From: Candidatus Hydrogenedentota bacterium
GTDB lineage: Bacteria > Hydrogenedentota > Hydrogenedentia > Hydrogenedentales > SLHB01
DNA: 8,144 bases
Reading direction: 5' to 3'
Assembly: GCA_007130675.1 (NCBI GenBank)
Contig: SLSB01000232.1
Coordinates: 1 to 8,144, forward strand
Positions 1 through 5,642 of this stretch are shown in pieces (the first letter of the stretch is position 1; each line of letters starts with the position of its first letter). The position numbers and the translations under genes are program-made. The notes under the pieces were generated by a model. That model made no database searches. It had not been told where the DNA came from and was given only the letters and a program-made list of their open reading frames with translations.

Positions 1-126
1 CAGATTGCCATGATGTGGCGCGGCGCCGCGGGTATTGGTCCGGCGTTTGCCTACAGTGTTTTGCTCATGGTTCTGGTCGCGACGACGTTTCTGCTCTCGA
101 GGCGGTTCACCTCGCGCTTGTTCTGA
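1..126 (+). CDS. C-terminal end of an integral membrane protein, possibly an ABC transporter permease (partial)
   Basis: Frame 1 is open from the window edge to a TGA at 124-126 and gives 41 residues, with the start outside the window. The tail has a short polar segment (MMWRGAAG) and then one strongly hydrophobic helix (FAYSVLLMVLVATTFLL). It ends in a basic cap (SRRFTSRLF), as expected for a last transmembrane helix with a cytoplasmic C-terminus. The pattern of an Ala/Ser-rich start to the last helix followed by Arg residues resembles binding-protein-dependent ABC permeases, but 41 residues are too few to assign a family. Reading this frame as coding is well supported by its composition and clean stop; the product name is a guess. 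No terminator is visible directly after it. Confidence 0.55.
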   Translation, partial: QIAMMWRGAAGIGPAFAYSVLLMVLVATTFLLSRRFTSRLF

Positions 127-143
127 GGGCTTGCCTCCCGATA

Positions 144-328
144 ATGAGATTTGGGAAAGGAGTTCTGCCGCAAATCGAGCTCTTCTGCTCAAAGGAATCG
201 CTGCCATGGCCGCAGCCACCTATTCTGTCTGCGCCGCGGGTGGGACTTGGGCCGAAGCAGCCGCTGCCTGCCGTGAGACGGAACAAGAACTTCTGGACGA
301 CTGGGATGCACTTACCAGCGAACACTGA
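144..328 (+). pseudogene. Probable remnant of a MazE-type (AbrB/SpoVT fold) antitoxin gene
   Basis: No intact antitoxin lies upstream of the mazF relic, but scattered pieces look like one. In one frame, from ATG 144, a short piece (MRFGKGVLPQIEL) is loosely like the N-terminal DNA-binding strand region of MazE proteins (roughly VRxGNSxGVRLPK). In a second frame, ending at TGA 326-328, the piece TWAEAAAACRETEQELLDDW resembles the usual MazE C-terminal pattern (GWAEAxxxMxxxGDDxLLD), the toxin-binding part. The middle is missing or scrambled, so at least one frameshift or deletion would be needed. The stop lies 11 bp before the toxin GTG, the usual antitoxin-toxin spacing. A short ORF from ATG 206, with AAAGGA at 191-196, would express only the 40-residue tail. 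The position argument is good; the sequence similarity is weak and judged by eye. Confidence 0.35.
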
Positions 329-339
329 AGTTTCGGTCA

Positions 340-655
340 GTGAAGCGCTTTGAGGTCTGGCACGTCAATTTGGACCCGACCGTTGGCACTGAGATATGCA
401 AGACCCGCCCGGCAATCATTGTTTCTCCCGATGACCTGAACAAGCATCTGCGCACGGTCGTTGTGGTGCAGCTGACGACGGGACGCGCCTATCCTTTCCG
501 GCTTCCCATGCGTGTCCAAGACAAACCCGGGATTGCGGCCATCGACCAGATGCGTACCGTAGACAAAACGTCGAATGATGAACCACATTGATACTCTGAA
601 TGCCGCGACCGCCAGTGCCCTGCTGGATGCGCTGGCGCAGATGTCTGCGCCCTGA
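340..655 (+). pseudogene. mazF: MazF/PemK-family endoribonuclease toxin, frameshifted near the 3' end
   Basis: MazF toxins are small ribosome-independent, sequence-specific mRNA interferases. From GTG 340 the frame gives a clear MazF N-terminus and core: KRFEVWHVNLDPTVG, then KTRPAIIVSPDDLNKHLRTVVVV, then DQMRTVDK. The frame then runs into a stop at 589-591, giving only 83 residues. Shifting frame by one base just after DK continues the family pattern (RMMNHIDTLNAATASALLDA, then LAQMSAP) to a TGA at 653-655. This matches the usual C-terminal helix (RLxxLDxxTLxxVLxALxxMFAP). The span of 316 bases is one more than a multiple of three, so a single inserted base explains it. The likeliest site is the AAAA run at 565-568 or the next few bases. 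Without the base the product would be about 104 residues, normal for the family. It could be a real inactivating mutation or an assembly error. Confidence 0.85.
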
Positions 656-733
656 ACCGGGTACCAGACAGAATTGATCGAATGCTGGGCCACGTGCTGC
701 GCGGAGTGGTCATGGCATGCAAGTGCAGCCGGT

Positions 734-763
734 TTGACACTCCGGGCGCGTCCGCCCTACAAT
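734..763 (+). promoter_or_regulatory. Sigma-70-type promoter for the ferredoxin-NADP+ reductase gene
   Basis: A perfect -35 hexamer TTGACA (734-739) is followed by an 18-base spacer and a -10 hexamer TACAAT (758-763), one base off consensus. Transcription should start near 770, leaving a leader of about 165 nt before the ATG at 934. This is the clearest promoter in the window. It lies downstream of the broken mazF, so it belongs to the reductase gene. Confidence 0.75.
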
Positions 764-769
764 AGCCAT

Positions 770-933
770 TCACCGGGTGTGAGACCGGTGACTCAAACAC
801 AGTACGACACCGCGTGGAAGGTGTTTTACGCAGGGGTCTTCGGGAATACCCTTGGGCAGACGCACCCGGTCCGGGTGCTCTCATCGAATGCGCAAGAAGC
901 TCTCGATGGGGAGAGCGAAGCGGAGGAGTTACC
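770..933 (+). promoter_or_regulatory. Long 5' leader rich in inverted repeats, candidate cis-regulatory RNA
   Basis: The stretch between the predicted transcription start and the reductase ATG holds several possible stems. CACCGG 771-776 pairs with CCGGTG 785-790. ACACC 807-811 pairs with GGTGT 820-824, followed by a short T run (824-827). GCACCCG 862-868 pairs with CGGGTGC 872-878 around a GTC loop. GCTCTC 899-904 pairs with GAGAGC 911-916, just 5' of the Shine-Dalgarno GGAGGA (922-927). A competing pairing, CATCGA 882-887 with TCGATG 903-908, overlaps the last stem at 903-904 and would exclude it. No known riboswitch class was recognised. That the leader is transcribed is inferred from the promoter; a regulatory role is inferred from the repeats only. 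Confidence 0.4.
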
Positions 934-1794
934 ATGACGTCTTTGGCAGATTTGGATATCAGCAAACCGTTCGTGGCCACGGTGGTCAGTAATGAGCGTA
1001 TTACACCTGATTCCTCGGAAGAGGACATCCGGAACATCGTGATCGAACTCGATCAGGAGGACTTCACGTACAACGTCGGAGACAGCATTGCTTTACTGGT
1101 CCCCGGTCCCCACGAGTTCGGCAAGGAGTACCATGTCCGGCTGTATACCATTGCCGGTGGTGAGAAGACAGAGGACGGAAAGCCCCTTTTGACACTCTGC
1201 GTGAAGCGCTGCTTCTACATCGACGAATACAGCGGCGAAAAGTATGAGGGGAAGGCCTCGAACTACTTCTGCGACCGCGTTCCGGGCGACAAACTCACCA
1301 TGGCCGGCCCGTTCAAAGGCGCCTTCCGAATTCCCGAGGACGAAGACACCAACATGCTCATGGTGGGCTTGGGAACCGGAATCGCCCCGTTCCGCGCATT
1401 CGTTCGGCATATCTACGACGAACGCGGCGGTTGGAAGGGCAAGGTTCGGCTGTTCTTCGGCGCCAAGACCGGCCTCGAAATGATCTACATGAACGATAAA
1501 CAGGACGATTTCGCCAACTATTACGACGAAAAGACGTTCAAAGCCTTCGAGGCGGTCAGTCCTCGCCCCGCCCTGGATGCCCCTATCGCCCTTGACCAAA
1601 GCATCGAGCAGAATGCCCAGGAAGTGTGGGACATGGTCCGCGACCCGGATACTTACGTGTACGTGGCCGGTCATGAGCAGGTTGGCGAACTGCTCGACCA
1701 AGCCATGGCCAAGATTGCGGGCTCTGAAGAGAAGTGGCAGCAGCGCAAGGCCGAACTCAAAGCCGGCAAGCGCTGGATGGAATTGATGTATTAG
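934..1794 (+). CDS. Plant-type ferredoxin/flavodoxin-NADP+ reductase (FAD-dependent)
   Basis: The 286-residue product is a soluble FAD/NAD(P)H oxidoreductase of the plant-type FNR fold, expected to pass electrons between NADPH and ferredoxin or flavodoxin in the cytoplasm. The N-terminal half is the FAD-binding barrel, with RLYTIA at residues 69-74 (the family's RxYS/T FAD motif), CVKR at 89-92 and GPFKGAFRIP at 125-134. The C-terminal half is the NADP-binding domain, with GLGTGIAPFR at 145-154, LFFGAKTG at 173-180 and YVYVAGHEQV at 241-250. The protein ends WMELMY, where family members carry an aromatic residue that stacks on the flavin. The Cys usual in the YxCG motif is Ala here (residue 245). 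The start is ATG 934, set by GGAGGA at 922-927 with 6 bases of spacing. Upstream in-frame codons to 814 show no family similarity. It appears monocistronic, with its own promoter and terminator. The electron partner is not visible. Confidence 0.88.
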   Translation: MTSLADLDISKPFVATVVSNERITPDSSEEDIRNIVIELDQEDFTYNVGDSIALLVPGPHEFGKEYHVRLYTIAGGEKTEDGKPLLTLCVKRCFYIDEYSGEKYEGKASNYFCDRVPGDKLTMAGPFKGAFRIPEDEDTNMLMVGLGTGIAPFRAFVRHIYDERGGWKGKVRLFFGAKTGLEMIYMNDKQDDFANYYDEKTFKAFEAVSPRPALDAPIALDQSIEQNAQEVWDMVRDPDTYVYVAGHEQVGELLDQAMAKIAGSEEKWQQRKAELKAGKRWMELMY

Positions 1795-1820
1795 CCTGAC
1801 CGGGCAAAGAGCGCGTTTTT

Positions 1821-1854
1821 GGGCGCCCCGTGCCGCGGGGCGCCCACGTTTTTT
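1821..1854 (+). terminator. Strong rho-independent terminator of the reductase gene
   Basis: The arms GGGCGCCCC (1821-1829) and GGGGCGCCC (1837-1845) form a perfect 9-bp GC-rich stem, extendable by one G-C pair (1830/1836), with a loop of about 5 bases. Six Ts follow at 1849-1854, 27 bp after the reductase stop. The T run is on the plus side only. The other strand carries A's there, so this does not serve the converging symporter gene. Confidence 0.9.
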
Positions 1855-1858
1855 CGTC

Positions 1859-1876
1859 ATGCCCCTATGCGGGCAT
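1859..1876. repeat. Small inverted repeat in the convergent intergenic gap
   Basis: ATGCCC (1859-1864) and GGGCAT (1871-1876) form a 6-bp stem with a 6-base loop, just beyond the strong terminator and between the converging reductase and symporter genes. On the plus strand it is followed by only TTCC. It may be a weak second terminator or carry no function. No clear terminator is visible on the minus strand after the symporter stop. Confidence 0.3.
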
Positions 1877-1950
1877 TTCCTCTTATCAGCCAGCGCCCCC
1901 CGGAGGTTGCGGCCGTCGAAGCCGGGAAGCGCCGGGCACGAAGTGAATGG

Positions 1951-3732
1951 TCATCCACCGAGTTTGAAGTTGCGGATGAGTTTCTTCAGGGCAAATGCGC
2001 AACACACGAACACCACAGCGCACACGAAAGCGGTGAGCCATTCGTGGAACAGCAGCTTGCCCACACCCACCAGTACGGAGACCATAAGAAGACTTGCAAC
2101 GAGCCAGCCTGCCGTCGCATGCCAGAGCTTCTCATCGAGCGGGGCGACACCGGTCTCGAGGGCCAGTCGTTTCCATCCGGGGCCGCCGATGCGCATTTTC
2201 CGGTAGAACGCCACGGTTTGCTCGCTGGGACGCCGCGAGGTCAGCAAGGTCACGGTCACCCAGATGGGGGTCGCGATGCCCATGGTAATCAGGAGGCGCA
2301 CCGCGAAGAGCCGCTGCTCGTCGGTGTCGGGCAACAGCCATAAGGCCAGCAGGTTGCCTACGATAAGCGAAGTCACAATGGCGCAGATTTCGGACCATGG
2401 ATTTACGCGCCACCAGTACCACCGGGCAATCATAACCGGCCCGATGCCGCCCAGGAACAGGCCGAGGTATTCGTATGCAGCCAGTATCTGGGTAAGGCGC
2501 AGGGTCACCGACAATGCGACCAGGGTCAGCAAAAACATGGCGATGCGCGAGACGTTGACATAGTGGTGCGGCTTCGCGTTCGGGTTGATGTACGGCTGGT
2601 ACAAGTCATTGATGAGATACGACGAGCCCCAGTTCAGATGGGTATCGATCGTGCTCATGAACGCAGCCAGCATCGAGGCGACAATCACGCCTTTCATGCC
2701 CACGGGCATGAATCGGCCTATCATCTCGGGATAGCTTGTTTCGGGGTCGGCAAGCTGTGGGAAATAATAGATCGAGCAGATGCCCACCACGATCCAGGGC
2801 CATGGCCGCACAAGGTAGTGGCAGATGTTGTACCAGAGAAAGGCGAGAAAGGAGTCGTGCTCGCTCTTGGTCGAGAGCAGCCGTTGGACCCCGTACCCGC
2901 TGCCCGGTGCGCCCGACCACCACGCAACGAAGATAAATGTCAGGAACGTGAACGTCCGCAAGTCAAACTGCCTCAGGTCAGGGGCAAATCGGAGTACGAC
3001 TTCGTCGAACCCCGGTGCGGCTTCGAGATGCGCGTACAGTCCGTCTCCTCGGGAGATGTCAACGTAGACAAGCACGGCCAGGACAATTGACCCGAGCATG
3101 GCCAGTCCAAACTGGATCAAGTCGGTGTATACCACGCCGTAAAGACCTGAAAGGGCAGCGTAAAAGACCGCGCTTGCACCGAGCAGGCACAGCAGAAGAC
3201 CCGTCGAGGTGACGGGGCCAATCAACGGCAGCATGGCCATGGGTTCATCACTGAGACCCAGCACGACCGAGAACACTTTGGCCATTGCCAGCGTCACGGA
3301 TGCCATGACGATGCAGTTGATGAAAACACCGTCAAAGAACACCTTGAAGATACGGAGCACATGGTTGGCTGGGGTGTGTTCGTAGCGTTTCATCAGGAAT
3401 TCGATATCGGTCAGGATTTCGCTGCGCCGCCAAAGGCGCGCAAAAAAGAACACGGTCGCCATCTGACCGAAAATGCCCGACCACCAGAACCAGTTCTGGT
3501 AAATGCCGATATCCCGCGACATACCCGCCACGAATACCGGTGTATCGGCCGAAAATGTTGTCGCCACGATCGACGTGCCCGCGATGAACCACCCCAAGCT
3601 TCGATCCGCCAGAAAGAACCCCTCTTTGCCGGCATCGGCCCTCTTCTTGAAGGCAACGCCTATGCACAACGCAGCTACCACGTAGAATCCGACGATTACC
3701 CAATCAAACGGTGCCAATGGTTCCCCCTCCAT
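1951..3732 (-). CDS. Sodium:solute symporter, SSS family (PF00474 type)
   Basis: The protein of about 590 residues is strongly hydrophobic, with more than a dozen predicted membrane helices. It is expected to import a solute with Na+ across the inner membrane. Numbering from the ATG at 3732, helix 1 is FDWVIVGFYVVAALCIGVAF (9-28). The region TSIVATTFSADTPVFVAG (53-70) matches the unwound first core helix. YAALSGLYGVVYTDLIQF (191-208) is a typical SSS segment. MLAAFMSTIDTHLNWGSSYL (354-373) contains Ser360-Thr361, where family members place Na+-site hydroxyls. The tail beyond about residue 470 adds further helices and ends in basic residues. The substrate cannot be told from sequence; sugars, sugar acids and organic acids are all possible. 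The ATG at 3732 has no ribosome site. A TTG at 3717 (codon 6) sits 5 bases after GGAGGGGG and may be the true start. The outer coordinate is given. Confidence 0.9.
   Translation of the reverse strand: MEGEPLAPFDWVIVGFYVVAALCIGVAFKKRADAGKEGFFLADRSLGWFIAGTSIVATTFSADTPVFVAGMSRDIGIYQNWFWWSGIFGQMATVFFFARLWRRSEILTDIEFLMKRYEHTPANHVLRIFKVFFDGVFINCIVMASVTLAMAKVFSVVLGLSDEPMAMLPLIGPVTSTGLLLCLLGASAVFYAALSGLYGVVYTDLIQFGLAMLGSIVLAVLVYVDISRGDGLYAHLEAAPGFDEVVLRFAPDLRQFDLRTFTFLTFIFVAWWSGAPGSGYGVQRLLSTKSEHDSFLAFLWYNICHYLVRPWPWIVVGICSIYYFPQLADPETSYPEMIGRFMPVGMKGVIVASMLAAFMSTIDTHLNWGSSYLINDLYQPYINPNAKPHHYVNVSRIAMFLLTLVALSVTLRLTQILAAYEYLGLFLGGIGPVMIARWYWWRVNPWSEICAIVTSLIVGNLLALWLLPDTDEQRLFAVRLLITMGIATPIWVTVTLLTSRRPSEQTVAFYRKMRIGGPGWKRLALETGVAPLDEKLWHATAGWLVASLLMVSVLVGVGKLLFHEWLTAFVCAVVFVCCAFALKKLIRNFKLGG
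3723..3730 (-). promoter_or_regulatory. Shine-Dalgarno sequence favouring a TTG start of the symporter
   Basis: On the minus strand GGAGGGGG lies inside the first codons of the longest symporter frame. It is 5 bases before the in-frame TTG at 3717-3715, an ideal spacing. Upstream of the ATG at 3732 the minus strand reads ACCGCAAC, with no ribosome-binding complement. Starting at TTG gives MAPFDWVIVGFYVV, a short N-terminus typical of the family. Confidence 0.5.
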
Positions 3733-3762
3733 GTTGCGGTGATATTGCGCTCAGTTTCGGGG

Positions 3763-3786
3763 ATTATGCACATTTTGCTTGGCAAA
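3763..3786 (-). promoter_or_regulatory. Candidate promoter -10 and adjoining palindromic operator of the symporter gene
   Basis: On the minus strand CATAAT (3768-3763) matches five of six -10 consensus bases and lies about 46-51 bases before the probable TTG start. No good -35 hexamer is present at 16-18 bases. Immediately upstream is the palindrome TTTGC-CAA-GCAAA (3774-3786), 13 bases, placed where a regulator would overlap the promoter spacer. The element is short and could be chance; regulator and ligand are unknown. Confidence 0.3.
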
Positions 3787-3824
3787 TTCGAGACTTCGAC
3801 TTGCCGGGGAAATTGTAGGACCGG

Positions 3825-3863
3825 CGCCCTCGCCGGGCGTGCTCAACCGGCTCTCGCTGGTTG
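3825..3863 (-). other. Two hairpins between the protease and symporter genes, without a U tract
   Basis: CGCCC/GGGCG (3825-3829 with 3835-3839) forms a 5-bp stem with a 5-base loop. CAACC-x-GC/GC-x-GGTTG (3844-3863) forms a stem of 7 pairs around a 4-base loop, with one mismatch on the minus strand and a G-U wobble on the plus strand. They begin 23 bp after the protease stop. Neither is followed by a T run on the minus strand, so they are not a classical intrinsic terminator. They may slow polymerase or protect the 3' end of the protease mRNA. Confidence 0.3.
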
Positions 3864-3885
3864 CGGCTTTGGGAACGCCCTAATC

Positions 3886-5457
3886 TTACGGGAGGAGTGC
3901 GAATACCAGACCGCGAAATGCGGCTGCGGACTCGGGCGATCTTTCGAGGTGTTTGCTTAGCGTGGGCGCCAGCCGGTAATAGAGTTCGATAAAGCGTTTG
4001 CCCAGTGGGGTCTGGGCGAGGCCGGCGTCGCGAAAGAAGCGAAGCTGGCCCAAAACTTCGGGTTGATCCTTGAAGGCCACCTCGGCGGGACAAGGGCGCC
4101 TGCCGGGATCATCGGGGTCGGGCTTCTCGGTGCCGGTCAAAAATCCTTGCGCCTGGGGAAAGAAGAAGCGAAACGCGGCGAACCGGTCGGTATTGAAGGC
4201 ACTCGGGCCACAGCTGTGCAGCGGTCCGTAACTAAGAGTGCCAATGATCAGGTATCCGTCAGAATCGAGGAGCAGCCCTAGACCGGAGGAACCGGGTTCG
4301 GTAACTCCCTCGCTCCATAGGACCTCGATCTGGTTGCGATAACCGCCTCCTGAAACGTTGCTCGCCAGAATATCCCCATAGGAAATGCGCATGTGGGACG
4401 CTCTCGGGTGGTGGATGCCCGTGATAGCCTCCCCTGCGGAGACAGGGCGCGTAGTCCAGCCGGCGTAGAAACGGCCGTATATTCCACCGGGCACTCCATC
4501 GAGTTCCATGAGCGTCATATCGAGATCGCCGTTGGTGGTGAGCACCAGCGCTCCACTGCTGCGAGGCAAACTGCTCAACGCCGGAGGATTATTCACCCCG
4601 CAGGACGTTGCCCGGAAGTCCCAGATAACGTCGACATTGTTGGCCGAAACGCCGCCGGGCACGCAGTGGTTGGCCGTGAGGACGTAGGGCTCGTTTTCCG
4701 GCGTGTCGGGATTGTTGATTAGCGTGCTGGTGCACAGACCTTGGTCGCCAAAGGTGCCGGGCACGACCAGCATGCCCACGCCCGAGGCAATGTCGAGTAC
4801 TGCGGGATTGTCTTCACATGCGATGTTGATGTTGCAGGCGAGTTGTTTGAGAAACTCGTCAAATCCCCGGTAGAAGTGCGCGATAGTGGTCAGCCGGACG
4901 GATGGGGGCGCGTCACTTCGCGTTCTTACCAACACCATGGCCCATTCGCCCTCGGTGGTGGGCAGCCAATACCCGTCTTCATGGGCATCGGCGGCCGTAT
5001 AAGGCCCGAATGCGCGGGGCAGCACTGGATCGATGACGAAGAGTTCGGCATCTGTGCCGAGTTCTGACAAGTCCGTCTGCAACCGAAGCGCGTGAGCATC
5101 CATCGATGAGATGATCGCGCGGTGCGCATACCTATCCTCTTCCGCGAGGGGCGGTCCAAACAGCTCGGCGCCGCTCAACTCGACCGCAAAGCCTTCAGCA
5201 ATTTGCAGCATCTTGTTTTCAAACGACGGGCGGTTCTTGAGTGCCTCGTTCAGGCCGGCAAACATGGTGAACTCGGTGGTTCTGGCAGGAGCTCGCAGAT
5301 AGCGCGCCACGTCATGCTGGGCGATCGGTGTATTCCAGGCATTTTGAAGGGCCTTCTGTGGAATCGGTTCCTGGTATGCGCCCGGAGCAGAGATTTCTGC
5401 CAAGGCACTCAGCATGAGGGCAAAGGTGAACGTGAACAGCGAAAGTGACCTAAACAT
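3886..5457 (-). CDS. Secreted trypsin-fold serine protease, lysyl endopeptidase (Achromobacter protease I) type, with a C-terminal CFI-box-like module
   Basis: The start is ATG 5457, with GGAG 8 bases upstream (5469-5466); it gives 523 residues. Upstream in-frame codons to 5580 lack similarity and cross the promoter. Residues 1-20 form a Sec signal peptide (MFRSLSLFTFTFALMLSALA). Residues from about 24 to 205 look like a propeptide. The catalytic domain begins near CNINIAC (208-214), which matches the start of mature lysyl endopeptidases (CNIDVVC). The triad is His264 in LTANHC, Asp313 in DLDMTLMEL and Ser391 in TEPGSSG. IHHPRASHMRIS (348-359) and AGW (332-334) are also family landmarks. His210 of the Achromobacter enzyme corresponds to Ser here. 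A Pro/Asp linker (about 446-455) leads to residues 456-523 (LRFFRDAGLAQTPLGKRFI, then ELYYRLAP), resembling the C-terminal CFI-box module of secreted proteins but without its CFIATAAYG start. It is likely exported and autoprocessed. Substrate specificity is uncertain. Confidence 0.87.
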   Translation of the reverse strand: MFRSLSLFTFTFALMLSALAEISAPGAYQEPIPQKALQNAWNTPIAQHDVARYLRAPARTTEFTMFAGLNEALKNRPSFENKMLQIAEGFAVELSGAELFGPPLAEEDRYAHRAIISSMDAHALRLQTDLSELGTDAELFVIDPVLPRAFGPYTAADAHEDGYWLPTTEGEWAMVLVRTRSDAPPSVRLTTIAHFYRGFDEFLKQLACNINIACEDNPAVLDIASGVGMLVVPGTFGDQGLCTSTLINNPDTPENEPYVLTANHCVPGGVSANNVDVIWDFRATSCGVNNPPALSSLPRSSGALVLTTNGDLDMTLMELDGVPGGIYGRFYAGWTTRPVSAGEAITGIHHPRASHMRISYGDILASNVSGGGYRNQIEVLWSEGVTEPGSSGLGLLLDSDGYLIIGTLSYGPLHSCGPSAFNTDRFAAFRFFFPQAQGFLTGTEKPDPDDPGRRPCPAEVAFKDQPEVLGQLRFFRDAGLAQTPLGKRFIELYYRLAPTLSKHLERSPESAAAFRGLVFALLP

Positions 5458-5485
5458 TCGAGCTACTCCGGTTTGTTCTTCATGT

Positions 5486-5491
5486 ATTATA
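5486..5491 (-). promoter_or_regulatory. Candidate -10 element of the protease promoter
   Basis: The minus strand reads TATAAT exactly, about 29 bases before the protease ATG at 5457. Transcription would start near 5479 and give a short leader containing the GGAG ribosome site. The -35 position (around 5509-5514) is poor (AAATGG), so an activator or another sigma factor may be involved. The local AT-rich stretch (5481-5520) stands out from the GC-rich surroundings, as promoters do. Confidence 0.45.
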
Positions 5492-5548
5492 CACAACACA
5501 TTGTAATTCCATTTGATTGCAGGATCGTTGCTCTCGTTTGCTGAAGGA

Positions 5549-5564
5549 AACGGTTCAGACCGTT
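5549..5564. repeat. Perfect inverted repeat in the upstream region of miaA
   Basis: AACGGT (5549-5554) and ACCGTT (5559-5564) are perfect inverted arms around TCAG, lying 79-94 bases before the miaA ATG in the gap shared with the divergent protease gene. GTTCGT (5562-5567) could instead pair with ACGAAC (5599-5604), sharing three bases with the first repeat. It may be an operator or part of a leader RNA fold. No clear plus-strand promoter for miaA was found nearby, so its place relative to the transcript start is unknown. Confidence 0.45.
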
Positions 5565-5642
5565 CGTTACAGTGAAGCACGATGTCTCCGGGCGACGGAC
5601 GAACATGCCCATAACAAGAGCGAATGGGTTATGATAGGTCAC

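Noticed and set aside
565..571. Programmed frameshift in mazF
   Set aside because: The AAAACGT context is not a standard slippery heptamer, no stimulatory stem is obvious just downstream, and MazF genes are not known to use recoding. Decay or a sequence error is simpler.
814..933. N-terminal extension of the reductase to 814
   Set aside because: The 40 extra residues show no similarity to FNR proteins, lie in the hairpin-rich leader, and lack a ribosome site, whereas ATG 934 has GGAGGA at ideal spacing.
888..992. Small basic ORF beginning MRKKLSMGRAKRR that overlaps the reductase start
   Set aside because: It has no convincing ribosome site, resembles no family I know, and overlaps the well-supported reductase start in another frame. 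It is more likely a by-product of the purine-rich Shine-Dalgarno region.
1093..1860. Minus-strand open frame opposite the reductase
   Set aside because: It mirrors the codon structure of the reductase gene and covers its terminator, and shows no domain of its own.
5458..5580. N-terminal extension of the protease upstream of MFRSL
   Set aside because: The extension would precede a clear signal peptide, runs across the TATAAT element, and lacks the GGAG that sits correctly before ATG 5457.
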